DNA from: Streptomyces sp. GESEQ-4
GTDB taxonomy: Bacteria > Actinomycetota > Actinomycetes > Streptomycetales > Streptomycetaceae
Direction of reading: 5' to 3'
Length of the DNA stretch: 64,000 bases
NCBI RefSeq assembly: GCF_017948455.1
Contig: NZ_JAFFSU010000002.1
Span: 1 to 64,000 of the forward strand
Shown here piece after piece: positions 8,202 through 18,796 of the stretch. Under the pieces are notes generated by a model. That model saw nothing but the letters and a program-made list of their open reading frames with translations. It made no database searches and was not told where the DNA came from. Every line of letters begins with the position of its first letter. Position 1 is the stretch's first letter. The position numbers and the translations under genes are program-made.

Positions 8202-8846
8202 GTGAGAAGCAGCGGCGACGGTACGGCTGGGGGTGCTCCCGGACATGGCCCGGGGGCGAGCGGTCCGTACCCGCTTCACGGCAGCGCGGCCGATCACGCT
8301 CCGCAGCACATGGCGGCCGTGCCCGGCAGCGGAGGGGCGACGTCCATGGCGTCCGAGCAGATCGGCTACCGCGGTCCGACGGCCTGTGCGGCCGCGGGCA
8401 TCACCTACCGGCAACTCGACTACTGGGCGCGCACCGGGCTGGTCGAGCCGAGCGTGCGGCCCGCGCACGGGTCCGGCACGCAGCGTCTGTACAGCTTCCG
8501 GGACGTCGTCGTCCTGAAGATCGTCAAGCGGTTCCTGGACACCGGGGTGTCGCTGCAGAACATCCGTACCGCCGTCCTGCACCTCAGGGAGCGCGGTTTC
8601 CGCGACCTGGAGCGCATGACGCTGATGAGCGACGGCGCCACCGTCTACGAGTGCACCTCGCCCGACGAGGTCCACGCGCTGCTCCAGGGAGGCCAGGGCG
8701 TCTTCGGGATCGCGGTGGGCGTCGTGTGGCGGGATGTCGAGACCGCCCTCTCCCAGCTGCACGGGGAGCGGATCGACACCGGTGAGACGCTCGTCGGGAA
8801 CAACCCGGCCGACGAACTGGCGCGGCGGCGGAACCGGGCGGTCTGA
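8202..8846 (+). CDS. MerR-family regulator of the Rv1830 type
   Basis: This 214-residue regulator has a Gly-rich N-terminal extension (about 1-45), a MerR helix-turn-helix (GYRGPTACAAAGITYRQLDY, then WARTGLVEPSVRPAHGSGTQ and RLYSFRDVVVLKIVKRFLD) and a C-terminal domain (about 120-214) without an obvious ligand family. GTG 8202 is preferred because GGAGGT lies at 8192-8197 and a good promoter lies just upstream. Longer in-frame starts such as 8124 would fall inside the promoter. Position after the DUF151 gene matches Rv1830. Target genes are unknown. Confidence 0.8.
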   Translation: MRSSGDGTAGGAPGHGPGASGPYPLHGSAADHAPQHMAAVPGSGGATSMASEQIGYRGPTACAAAGITYRQLDYWARTGLVEPSVRPAHGSGTQRLYSFRDVVVLKIVKRFLDTGVSLQNIRTAVLHLRERGFRDLERMTLMSDGATVYECTSPDEVHALLQGGQGVFGIAVGVVWRDVETALSQLHGERIDTGETLVGNNPADELARRRNRAV

Positions 8847-8903
8847 GCACCGTTCCACAGCGGTTCGCGGGCATTGTCAGTGGCGTAGGGCAGCATCGGA
8901 CAT

Positions 8904-10397
8904 GTGAGAAACGCGCCCACGATCCTGCATCTCGACATGGATGCCTTCTTCGCCTCGGCGGAGCAGGCGTCCAAGCCGAGCCTGCGCGGGAAGGCCGTCA
9001 TCGTGGGCGGGCTCGGGCCGCGGGGGGTGGTGGCGACGTGTTCGTACGAGGCGCGTGTCTTCGGGGTTCACTCGGCGATGCCGATGGCGCAGGCCCGGCG
9101 GCTCGCGCCGAACGCCGCGTATCTCGTGCCGAGGTTCGGGTTCTACCGGTCGATCAGTGAGCAGGTGATGGGGCTGCTGCGGGATCTGTCGCCGCTGGTG
9201 GAGCCGCTGAGTCTGGACGAGGCGTTCGTCGATCTGGAGGCGGGTGGGGCGGCCTGGGACGAGACGTCCGCGCGGCTGGCCGGGGTGAAGCTGCGGGCCG
9301 ACATCCGGGCCGTCACCGGGCTCACCGGGTCGGTCGGACTCGCCGCCTCAAAGATGCTCGCGAAGATCGCCTCGGAGCAGGCCAAGCCCGACGGTCTGGT
9401 GGTGATCGAGCCGGGGAGCGAGCGGGCGCTGCTCGGGCCCATGTCGGTGCGGACGCTGCCGGGGGTCGGACCGGCGACGGGCGACCATCTGCGGCGGGCC
9501 GGGATCACCACGGTCGACGAGATCGCCGAGGCGGGCGAGGACGAGCTCGTACGACTGCTGGGCAATGCTCATGGACACGCGCTGTACGCCATGGCGCTGG
9601 CGCGTGACGACCGGCCCGTGGTGGCCGAGCGGGAGACCAAGTCGGTGTCGGTCGAGGACACCTACGACGTGGACATTCATGACCGGGTGCGGGTCGGTCT
9701 GGAGGTGCAGCGGCTCGCCGACCGGTGTGTGCGGCGGCTGCGCGGGGCCGGGCTGTCCGGGCGGACCATCGTGCTGAAGGTGCGGCGGTACGACTTCTCC
9801 ACGCTGACCCGGTCGGAGACCCTGCGCGGGCCCACGGACGATCCCGGGGTGGTGCGCGAGGCCGCGGCCCGGCTGCTGGAGTCCGTGGACACCACGGGCG
9901 GGGTGCGACTGCTGGGGGTGGGCGTCAGCGGGCTCGCCGACTACACCCAGGAGGACCTGTTCGCGCAGGCGGCGGGGGAGCGGGCGGAGAGTGAGGTGGA
10001 GGAGCCCGTGGCCGTCGAACCGGCCGAGGTGCAGTCGGCGCCCGTGGAGCGGCGGTGGCCGGCGGGGCATGACGTACGGCACGGCGAGTACGGGCACGGA
10101 TGGGTGCAGGGCAGTGGGGTCGGGCGGGTCACGGTGCGGTTCGAGACGCCCGACTCGGAGCCCGGGAGGGTCCGGACGTTCCGGGTCGACGATCCCGAGC
10201 TGGCGCCGGCGGATCCGTTGCCGCTTGTGCCGCTTGTGCCGCTTGTGCCGCTTGTGGTGCGAAGACCCGACGAGCCGGAAGAGCCTGTGGTGCCGGAGGA
10301 GCCCGCGGTGCCTCCGGTTCAGGTGTCGTCCGTGCCGGCCAGCTTGCCGAAGTCGCGGTCCGGGAGCGAGGGCGGTGGAGCGACGTCGAGACCGTAG
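8904..10397 (+). CDS. dinB: DNA polymerase IV (Y-family translesion polymerase)
   Basis: This 497-residue enzyme copies damaged DNA with low fidelity. The palm is clear from LHLDMDAFFASAE near residue 8 (metal-binding Asp) and LSLDEAFVDLE near residue 100 (catalytic Asp-Glu). The thumb helix-hairpin-helix (LPGVGPATGDHLRRAGI) and little finger follow up to about residue 355. The last ~140 residues are a low-complexity acidic and Pro/Val-rich tail that includes a PLV repeat and has no known function. The tail's last 79 bases overlap the 3' end of the convergent PRC-barrel gene. GTG 8904 is the only sensible start before the conserved N-terminus. Confidence 0.9.
   Translation: MRNAPTILHLDMDAFFASAEQASKPSLRGKAVIVGGLGPRGVVATCSYEARVFGVHSAMPMAQARRLAPNAAYLVPRFGFYRSISEQVMGLLRDLSPLVEPLSLDEAFVDLEAGGAAWDETSARLAGVKLRADIRAVTGLTGSVGLAASKMLAKIASEQAKPDGLVVIEPGSERALLGPMSVRTLPGVGPATGDHLRRAGITTVDEIAEAGEDELVRLLGNAHGHALYAMALARDDRPVVAERETKSVSVEDTYDVDIHDRVRVGLEVQRLADRCVRRLRGAGLSGRTIVLKVRRYDFSTLTRSETLRGPTDDPGVVREAAARLLESVDTTGGVRLLGVGVSGLADYTQEDLFAQAAGERAESEVEEPVAVEPAEVQSAPVERRWPAGHDVRHGEYGHGWVQGSGVGRVTVRFETPDSEPGRVRTFRVDDPELAPADPLPLVPLVPLVPLVVRRPDEPEEPVVPEEPAVPPVQVSSVPASLPKSRSGSEGGGATSRP
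10221..10256 (+). repeat. Four perfect 9-bp tandem repeats inside dinB
   Basis: CCGCTTGTG occurs four times head to tail (10221-10229, 10230-10238, 10239-10247, 10248-10256), encoding a Pro-Leu-Val repeat in the variable tail of DNA polymerase IV. Perfect identity at the DNA level suggests recent slippage. Copy number is likely to vary between strains without changing the frame. Confidence 0.95.
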
Positions 10398-10690
10398 TGG
10401 TGGTAGAGCTGGAGTTCCTGCTCCGGTGAGAGGTGGCGGCCGACGCCGAAGTCGGGGGCGTCCTTGATCAGGGCGCGGTCGAAGGGCACGTGCAGGGCCC
10501 CCTCTATCAGCTCGCTGGGCTCCAGGGGGACGAAGGCGTCCCTGCTGAACAGGCCGGTGCGTATCGCGGCCCACTCCGGTTCTCCGGTGGCGTCGTCGAG
10601 GTAGACCTCGTCGATGGTGCCGATCTTGGAGCCACCGCGGTCGAACGCCTTGCGGCCGATCAGGTTGCGCGGATCGATGTCGGTCTGCAC
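10319..10690 (-). CDS. PRC-barrel domain protein
   Basis: This small protein of about 124 residues has a PRC-barrel fold at its N-terminus (DPRNLIGRKAFDRGGSKIGT, then IDEVYLDDATGEPEWAAIRT). This domain is also found in RimM and in photosynthetic reaction centre H chains. The rest (HLSPEQELQLYHHYGLD) is typical of Streptomyces stress-type PRC proteins of unknown function. The start is set at GTG 10690 because GGAGGG lies immediately upstream on the minus strand. The 3' end overlaps the dinB tail by 79 bases on the opposite strand. Confidence 0.8.
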   Translation of the reverse strand: MQTDIDPRNLIGRKAFDRGGSKIGTIDEVYLDDATGEPEWAAIRTGLFSRDAFVPLEPSELIEGALHVPFDRALIKDAPDFGVGRHLSPEQELQLYHHYGLDVAPPPSLPDRDFGKLAGTDDT

Positions 10691-10807
10691 GGGCCCTCCA
10701 ATTGGTCGCAACTCATCCGTAAGCACTACAAAAGAGCAGATTCACCAAGGTGGCCACTCGAAGGTTGCGGCGTTGACCTCGCTGGTACTCTGGCAGCGGC
10801 TGCTGAC

Positions 10808-11010
10808 CCCGTGCGGGAGAGTCCTCCAGACACCATCGGAGGCGCCGAAGGAGCAAATCCTCCCCGGAATCTCTCAGGCTCACGTACCGCACGGACGAGG
10901 TCACTCTGGAAAGCAGGGCGGGTGTCGACGGCTTCCGCTCTCACCGACGGTGAAAGCCGGGTGCCCTTGGGCGTCCGGTGAAGCTCTCAGGTTGAGATGA
11001 CAGAGGGGGA
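10808..11010 (+). promoter_or_regulatory. Tandem glycine riboswitch of gcvP
   Basis: Two successive glycine aptamers can be recognised. The first runs from GCGGGAGAGTCC near 10813 through GGCGCCGAAGGAGCAAATCC (10841-10860) to TCTCTCAGGC near 10879. The second runs from CACTCTGGAAAGCAGGG near 10902 through CACCGACGGTGAAAGCCGG near 10942 to GCTCTCAGGTT near 10993. Tandem glycine aptamers usually bind glycine and switch on cleavage-system genes, and here gcvP starts 65 bases later. A possible -10 (TACTCT, 10786-10791) lies upstream. Confidence 0.9.
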
Positions 11011-11074
11011 GGCCGTCCGGGCACCCGCGCCGTGGTGTCCCTCGAAGGTCGTGTCAGACCAGGAGGCCTCCGCA

Positions 11075-13960
<2,886 letters not shown>

Positions 13961-13969
13961 GGCCTACGT

Positions 13970-14008
13970 CGTCGGGGGGCTCCGCCGTCATGGCGGAGCC
14001 CCCCGACG
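13970..14008. terminator. Bidirectional terminator between gcvP and the molbindin gene
   Basis: A perfect 17-bp stem (13970-13986 with 13992-14008) with a GTCAT loop lies between two convergent genes, ten bases after the gcvP stop and three before the molbindin stop. It can serve both strands. Confidence 0.85.
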
Positions 14009-14010
14009 CG

Positions 14011-14436
14011 TCATGCGGTCGCCAGTGAGACCTCGGTCGACTTGATCAAGGCGACGACCGGTGTGCCGGGTGACAGGGCCAGGTCCGCTGCGGCGTCCTT
14101 GGTGATCGCGGCGGTCAGTTCGCCGCCCTCGACGCGGATCTTCACGGAGGCCATCGCGTTGCCGGTGGTGATGTCGGTGACCGTGCCGGGGAGCTGGTTG
14201 CGGATGCTCAGGCCCTCGACCGGGGCGGTGGCCAGGGACACCTCCGTCGACTTCACGAGGGCGCGGACGGCGGAGCCCGGCGTGAGGGCGAGGTCGGCGA
14301 CGGCTTCCAGGGTGATCGCCGAGGTGAGGTTCTGGCCGCCGCTGAGGCGGACGCCGACGGTTGCCATCACCTCGCCGGGCGTGACGGTGACGACCGTGCC
14401 GGGGAGCTGGTTGCGGATGCTCAGGGTCATGGGCAT
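14011..14436 (-). CDS. mop: Molbindin (double TOBE/Mop protein)
   Basis: This protein of about 141 residues consists of two tandem TOBE (Mop) domains of about 70 residues each. Both start SIRNQLPGTV and end KSTEVSLATA, so they arose by duplication. Such proteins bind molybdate or tungstate as cytoplasmic oligomers and buffer or store the oxyanion. It lies 21 bases downstream of modC on the same strand and is probably cotranscribed with it. The start may be ATG 14436, TTG 14439 or ATG 14430. A GGAGC near 14450 fits 14436 or 14439 best. Confidence 0.9.
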   Translation of the reverse strand: MPMTLSIRNQLPGTVVTVTPGEVMATVGVRLSGGQNLTSAITLEAVADLALTPGSAVRALVKSTEVSLATAPVEGLSIRNQLPGTVTDITTGNAMASVKIRVEGGELTAAITKDAAADLALSPGTPVVALIKSTEVSLATA

Positions 14437-14457
14437 CAACCTAGGGCTCCGGGCGGC

Positions 14458-15549
14458 TCATGCCGGGTATGCGTGGGTCTGCGTCGCCTTGACCGTTGCC
14501 CACACCTGGGCGCCCGGGTGCAGGTCGAGTTCGGCGGCGGCGACCGTGGTTAGGTCGGCGGCGAGGGGGAGTTCGCCGGTGAGGTCCGTGCGGATCTGGT
14601 CGCCGTGGGTCTCAAGACCGGCCACTTCGCAGCGCCACAGGTTGCGGGCGCTGGAACCGGTGGGGCGGTCGCGGTGGAGGGTGACCGCGCTGGGAGGGAA
14701 GGCGACGAAGACCGGTCCGGCGAGGTCTTCCGTGGTCGTGATGTCAGGGCCGGCGTCCAGGTGGACCGTGTGGCCCGCTGCCTGTCCCTTGTAGAGGTTC
14801 AGGCCTACCAGTTGGGCGATGTAGTCCGTACGGGGATGGCGGGCGATGTCGGACGGGGTGCCCTCCTGGACGACTGCGCCGTGCTCGATGACGACCAGTC
14901 GGTCGGCCAGCACCATTGCGTCCAGGGGGTCATGGGTGACCAGGACGGCGACTGCCTCGAAGTCGGCGAGGTGGCGGCGGAGTTGGGCACGGACTTCGAG
15001 GCGGGTGCGGGCGTCCAGAGCGGCGAGTGGTTCGTCGAGGAGGAGCAGGCGGGGGCGGGTGGCGAGGGCGCGGGCGAGGGCTACGCGTTGGGCCTGGCCG
15101 CCGGAGAGGCTGCGGGGCTTGGCTGTGGTGTGCGCGGTGAGGCCCATACGGTCCAGCCACTCGGCCGCCTGGGCGCGGGCCTCGGTCTTGGTGGCGCCAT
15201 GGCAGCGGGGGCCGAAGGCGACGTTGTCCAGGGCGGTGAGGTGGGGGAAGAGGAGGTAGTCCTGGAAGACGACGCCGACCGGGCGGGATTCCGGGGGTGT
15301 GCGGTGCAACTCGGTGCCGTCCAGGTGGAGATGGCCGGAGGTGAGGGGGGTGAGGCCGGCGAGGGCGCGGAGGGCGGTGGTTTTGCCTGCGCCGTTGGGG
15401 CCGAGTAGGGCTACTACCTCGCCGGGGGCGGCGGTGAGGGTGATGTTCAGGTGGAAGAGGCCGCGGGTGACGGTCAGGTGGGCGTCGAGGCCTTCTGGGT
15501 TTGTGCGGCTGGTGGGGTGATCGGGGGGTGTTTTGTCGAGGTCCGTCAT
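14458..15549 (-). CDS. modC: Molybdate ABC transporter ATP-binding protein
   Basis: This 363-residue ATPase energises molybdate import. It shows Walker A (LLGPNGAGKTTALRAL, near residue 50), the Q-loop (GVVFQDYLLFPHLTALDN), the ABC signature (SLSGGQAQRVALARAL), Walker B (LLLLDEPLAAL), the H-loop (VLVTHDPLDAM) and a C-terminal TOBE domain. ATG 15549 is chosen because upstream codons read through a repeat-rich intergenic region and give proline/arginine-rich sequence not seen in ModC. Unlike most modABC operons, a 259-base gap full of palindromes separates it from modB, so its expression may be partly uncoupled. Confidence 0.93.
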   Translation of the reverse strand: MTDLDKTPPDHPTSRTNPEGLDAHLTVTRGLFHLNITLTAAPGEVVALLGPNGAGKTTALRALAGLTPLTSGHLHLDGTELHRTPPESRPVGVVFQDYLLFPHLTALDNVAFGPRCHGATKTEARAQAAEWLDRMGLTAHTTAKPRSLSGGQAQRVALARALATRPRLLLLDEPLAALDARTRLEVRAQLRRHLADFEAVAVLVTHDPLDAMVLADRLVVIEHGAVVQEGTPSDIARHPRTDYIAQLVGLNLYKGQAAGHTVHLDAGPDITTTEDLAGPVFVAFPPSAVTLHRDRPTGSSARNLWRCEVAGLETHGDQIRTDLTGELPLAADLTTVAAAELDLHPGAQVWATVKATQTHAYPA

Positions 15550-15599
15550 GGGGTGCACGTCCGAAGGGTGGGCGCGGTGCGGGGGGTTTCGGGGCGGGT

Positions 15600-15683
15600 C
15601 GGTGCCGGTGCTGGGGGGTGGGTTTCGCTCGCCCGCGCTGGCGGGGTGCCGCTGCGCCCACCCGTGCCGCCCCAGCGGCACGA
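15600..15683. repeat. GC-rich palindromic intergenic segment between modB and modC
   Basis: The stretch contains the hairpin CGTGCCGC-CCCA-GCGGCACG (15663-15682, 8-bp stem), preceded by a related stretch GGGGTGCCGCTGCGCCCACC. I recall this kind of sequence recurring between genes in many Streptomyces genomes. It lies next to the other dispersed element at 15724-15797, so the modB-modC gap looks like a composite of two repeat families. Confidence 0.55.
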
Positions 15684-15723
15684 CTGCCCGCAGCGAAGCG
15701 CTCCGCGGGGAGGGCAGGGATAG

Positions 15724-15797
15724 GCCGTCGATCGTCCGCGGGCATCGTTGTGGCTGGTCGCGCAGTTCCCCGCGCCCCTTCGGGGCGCTGCCGAACC
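15724..15797 (+). repeat. Dispersed palindromic element, copy 1
   Basis: The core TGGCTGGTCGCGCAGTTCCC continues into CGCGCCCC-TTC-GGGGCG and then GCTGCCGAACC. The terminal hairpin has a 7-bp stem (15772-15778 with 15782-15788). The same ~75-bp unit occurs at 42288-42365, 44471-44546 and, inverted, at 46436-46512. This copy lies between modB and modC, which run in the same direction. Confidence 0.85.
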
Positions 15798-15808
15798 GCA
15801 GGTGTTGC

Positions 15809-16648
15809 TCATGATGGTGTCATCCAGCGGTCCCGTAGGCCTGCCAGGACTGCGATGGAGACCGTCAGGAGGACCAGGCTCAGGGCGATGGCTGCCGCTG
15901 GGTCGCTTTGGAGGGCCAGGTAGACCGCTAGGGGCATTGTCTGGGTGCGGCCGGGGAAGTTGCCGGCGAAGGTGATTGTCGCGCCGAACTCGCCGAGGGC
16001 GCGGGCCCAGGCGAGGACCGCGCCTGCTGCGATGCCGGGGGCGATGAGGGGGAGGGTGACCCGGCGGAAGGCCGTGAAGCGAGAGGCGCCGAGGGTGGTG
16101 GCTGCCTCCTCGTAGCGGGGGTCGGCGGCCCGTAGCGTGCCCTCCACGCTGATCACGAGGAAGGGCATCGCCACGAAGGTCTCCGCCAGGACCACGCCAG
16201 CGGTGGTGAAAGGGAGTGTGATGCCGAACCACTCGTCCAGCCATTGGCCGACGACGCCGTTGCGGCCGAGCGCCAGCAGCAGGGCGACGCCGCCGACCAC
16301 AGGGGGCAGGACGAGCGGCAGGGTGACCAGGGCGCGGACCAGGCCCCGGCCGGGGAAGTCCGTGCGGGCCAGCAGCCAGGCGAGCGGGACGCCGATGACC
16401 AGGCTCAGTGCCGTCGCCGCCGTGGCGCACACCAGCGACAGGCGCAGCGCCTCCCACACCTCGGGGCTGGTCAGCTGGTCGGGCAGGGTGCGCCAGGGCG
16501 TCCGTACGAGCAGGGCGACGAGGGGGAGCAGCAGGAACGCCAGGCCGAGGAGGGCCGGGATCAGCAGGGGGAGCGGCACCAGGCGGGGGCGGGTGCGGAT
16601 GCGCGTACGAGCGCGCCCGCTCTCGATCGTCTCGGCCGGGCCTCTCAC
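15809..16648 (-). CDS. modB: Molybdate ABC transporter permease
   Basis: This 279-residue inner-membrane permease has about six hydrophobic segments. The cytoplasmic EAA loop that contacts ModC reads EEAATTLGASRFTAFRRVTL, then PLIAPGIAAGAVLAWARALG. It forms the channel through which ModA-delivered molybdate passes. Its GTG (16648-16646) overlaps the modA stop (GTGA), showing translational coupling. The N-terminus is Arg-rich (RARTRIRTRPR) before the first membrane segment. Confidence 0.93.
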   Translation of the reverse strand: MRGPAETIESGRARTRIRTRPRLVPLPLLIPALLGLAFLLLPLVALLVRTPWRTLPDQLTSPEVWEALRLSLVCATAATALSLVIGVPLAWLLARTDFPGRGLVRALVTLPLVLPPVVGGVALLLALGRNGVVGQWLDEWFGITLPFTTAGVVLAETFVAMPFLVISVEGTLRAADPRYEEAATTLGASRFTAFRRVTLPLIAPGIAAGAVLAWARALGEFGATITFAGNFPGRTQTMPLAVYLALQSDPAAAIALSLVLLTVSIAVLAGLRDRWMTPS

Positions 16649-17463
16649 GGCTTGAGGAACCCCGCCCCGGTCAGGACCTGCTGGCCCGCGGGTGACTTCA
16701 CCAGTTCCATGAACGCCTTCGCCGCCTCGGCGTTGGGGGCGTCCTTGAGGAGGGTGATCGGGTAGTCGTTGATGGCCTCGGCCGACTCGGGGAAGTCCAC
16801 GCCCTCCACCTTGTCACCCGCAGCCTTCACATCCGTCTTGTAGACGACGGCGGCGTCCGCCTCCTTCAGCTCGACCTTCGTCAGGGCGCTCTTCACGTCC
16901 TGCTCGTAGGAGACCGGGGTGAGCTTCAGGTCGCTGGCCTGCAGGGCCTTCTCCCCGGCGGAGCCGCACGGCACCGTCTTGTCGCACAGGACCACCTTCA
17001 GGCCGGACTTGGTGAGGTCCTTGAGGGAGGCGATCTTGTCGGGGTTGCCCGGCAGGGTGGCGATCTCTAGCTGGTTGCGGACGAAGGTGGACGGGGTGCC
17101 GTCCGCGGCCTTGGCGTCCGTCACGATCGCCATCGTCTTGGCGCTGGCCGCGGCGAAGACGTCGGCCGGGGCGCCGCCCGTGATACTCGAGGCGAGGCTG
17201 TCGCTGCCGCCGAAGCTGAAGGTGACCTTCGTGCCCGGGTGCTTCTGCTCGAACTCCTTGCCCAGCGCCGTGAAGCTCTCCTTGAGGGAGGCGGCGGCGA
17301 AGACGGTGACGGTGCCGGACAGCTTCGGCGACCCCGATGACGCGGGGTCGGAATCCGCTGCGGAGCCGGACGAGGAGGAGCAGGCCGTCAGGGCCAGCAG
17401 CAGGGCGGCTCCTGCGCCGGCCGCCTGCGGGGTCCGGCGGGTCCGGCGCGCGGAACGGGTCAT
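16645..17463 (-). CDS. modA: Molybdate-binding periplasmic-type lipoprotein
   Basis: This 272-residue solute-binding protein starts with a basic twin-Arg-rich N-terminus, a hydrophobic stretch and the lipobox LLALTACSS, so it should be a lipid-anchored surface protein. The mature part has the ModA features TVFAAASLKESF, GGSDSLASSITGGAPADVFAAAS and a C-terminal QQVLTGAGF. ATG 17463 has AGGGAG upstream. An upstream candidate start (17622) would run across the promoter region and is rejected. The modA stop overlaps the modB start. Confidence 0.93.
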   Translation of the reverse strand: MTRSARRTRRTPQAAGAGAALLLALTACSSSSGSAADSDPASSGSPKLSGTVTVFAAASLKESFTALGKEFEQKHPGTKVTFSFGGSDSLASSITGGAPADVFAAASAKTMAIVTDAKAADGTPSTFVRNQLEIATLPGNPDKIASLKDLTKSGLKVVLCDKTVPCGSAGEKALQASDLKLTPVSYEQDVKSALTKVELKEADAAVVYKTDVKAAGDKVEGVDFPESAEAINDYPITLLKDAPNAEAAKAFMELVKSPAGQQVLTGAGFLKP

Positions 17464-17529
17464 CACAGGTCCACTCCCTCTGTCTCCCGGGGTGGGTTCC
17501 CAGAGTCCCCGGGCTCTTCCGATGCGTCG

Positions 17530-17557
17530 ATCATACTGGCGCATATGCGAGGCGTAA
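17530..17557 (-). promoter_or_regulatory. modA promoter with palindromic operator
   Basis: On the minus strand TTACGC (17557-17552), a 16-base spacer and TATGAT (17535-17530) form a promoter about 60 bases before the modA ATG. The spacer contains the perfect 10-bp palindrome CGCATATGCG (17540-17549). A site between -35 and -10 suits repression, or MerR-like control, by the HTH-TOBE protein encoded just upstream. Confidence 0.55.
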
Positions 17558-17628
17558 GTATCCTGTCGCATCGCATGAGCGGGGGAGAGTGGGTGTGGTG
17601 GTTCGTATGTGCGGAGTTCCACCTGTGC

Positions 17629-18024
17629 TCAGACGCGGTCGATGTGCACGTTCGTCGACTTCACGCGGGCCGTGGCCTCCATGCCGACCTCCAGGCCCAG
17701 TTCCTCGACGGCCTCGCGGGTGAGCAGGGAGACGAGTCGGTGCGGGCCGGCCTGGATCTCGACCTGGGCGGCGACGTCGCCGAGTTTGATCGCGGTGACG
17801 ATGCCGGGGAAGGCGTTGCGGGCCGATGTGTAGGGGGTCTCCTCGTCGCCGGCTCCCGTCTTCGCGAGTTCGACCGAGAACGCGGCCAGGTCCCGTCCGT
17901 CGATGAGCCGTCGTCCGCTGTCGTCGCGATGGGTCGCCATCCGGCCCGCGTCCGCCCAGCGGCGTGCGGTGTCCGGGCTCACGCCGAGCAGCCGAGCCGC
18001 CTGGCCGATCGTGTAGGACTGCAT
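17629..18024 (-). CDS. HTH-TOBE regulator, probable molybdate-responsive repressor of modABC
   Basis: This 131-residue protein has an excisionase/MerR-like helix-turn-helix at its N-terminus (YTIGQAARLLGVSPDTARRW) and a single TOBE domain at its C-terminus (about 66-131, ending EATARVKSTNVHIDRV, close to the molbindin repeats). That architecture, with modABC immediately downstream, suggests a one-component molybdate sensor that plays the role ModE has in E. coli. ATG 18024 is used because it begins the conserved HTH. The gene is 165 bases upstream of modA. Confidence 0.85.
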   Translation of the reverse strand: MQSYTIGQAARLLGVSPDTARRWADAGRMATHRDDSGRRLIDGRDLAAFSVELAKTGAGDEETPYTSARNAFPGIVTAIKLGDVAAQVEIQAGPHRLVSLLTREAVEELGLEVGMEATARVKSTNVHIDRV

Positions 18025-18082
18025 GCCGGTCACGATAGGGCGGGAAGCGGGCGGTGGTGGACGTGGGGTCGGCCCGACTGCC

Positions 18083-18682
18083 TCAGGAAATCCCCGAAGC
18101 CTTGAGTACCGCCTGTGCGGTCTCGTCGTCGATGCGGCGCCGGAGCCGGCCGAGGACGTCGGAGTCCTTGGAGTTCCGGCACAGCGTGCCACATTCGAGG
18201 GAGCGCCGGACGCCGGTGTCGAGTTCGTGCCAGAGGAGGGGGTTGGCGATCAGGACGCGGGGGTCGAGTTCGAGGCGGTGACCGTGGGCGTCGCGCAGGA
18301 TCAGGTGCGAGGAGACGTCGCCGTACTGCCGTACCGCCACCAGCGCGTCCGTATGGACCGTGTGGGTCGTCAGCGGGCCGCGGGCGGTGAGCCAGCCGGG
18401 GCCCGCTGTGATGCGCTGGGGGAGGAGGACCGCGAAGACCGTGGTGGCGAGGGTGAGCCACAGCAGGGTGCGGGGCGGGGTGAGGGTCTGCGCGTCCCAG
18501 TCGACCAGCAGGGCCATCGTGCCGAAGGCGAGAGCACACGATGCCGCGAACCGGACGCTGCCGCGCCAGTGGCGGTCGCCGGCCGGGCTCGGCGGTCCGC
18601 TCGGTCGCATGGGGCTGACGGTAGGGGCCCGGTCGTACGGCGGTGGTGTCGTTGACGGGGTTCTGGCGCCGTACGGCCGCAT
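18083..18682 (-). CDS. Membrane protein of unknown function
   Basis: This protein of about 199 residues has a Pro/Arg-rich N-terminus, two hydrophobic segments at about 45-90 and a soluble C-terminal part (VAVRQYGDVSSHLILRDAHG, then HRLELDPRVLIANPLLWHEL) that resembles the PH-like domains seen in many actinobacterial two-TM proteins. I do not recognise a function. The start is uncertain: ATG 18682 and ATG 18610 both fit, and neither has a good ribosome site. It lies 58 bases upstream of the HTH-TOBE gene but has no evident link to molybdate. Confidence 0.65.
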   Translation of the reverse strand: MRPYGARTPSTTPPPYDRAPTVSPMRPSGPPSPAGDRHWRGSVRFAASCALAFGTMALLVDWDAQTLTPPRTLLWLTLATTVFAVLLPQRITAGPGWLTARGPLTTHTVHTDALVAVRQYGDVSSHLILRDAHGHRLELDPRVLIANPLLWHELDTGVRRSLECGTLCRNSKDSDVLGRLRRRIDDETAQAVLKASGIS

Positions 18683-18796
18683 TTTGACGCGATCCCAGCG
18701 CACGGATCCCAGCACACGGATCCCAGCGCACGGCAGCGCGATCCTCGGATACGAGGCTCCCTCCCCGTGTCCGCCTCGCGAACCGGGCGTCCCCGC

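Noticed and set aside
10221..10256. Possible CRISPR-like repeat
   Set aside because: Units are contiguous and in frame within dinB. There are no spacers or cas genes. The 39614-39690 repeat is rejected as CRISPR for the same reason.
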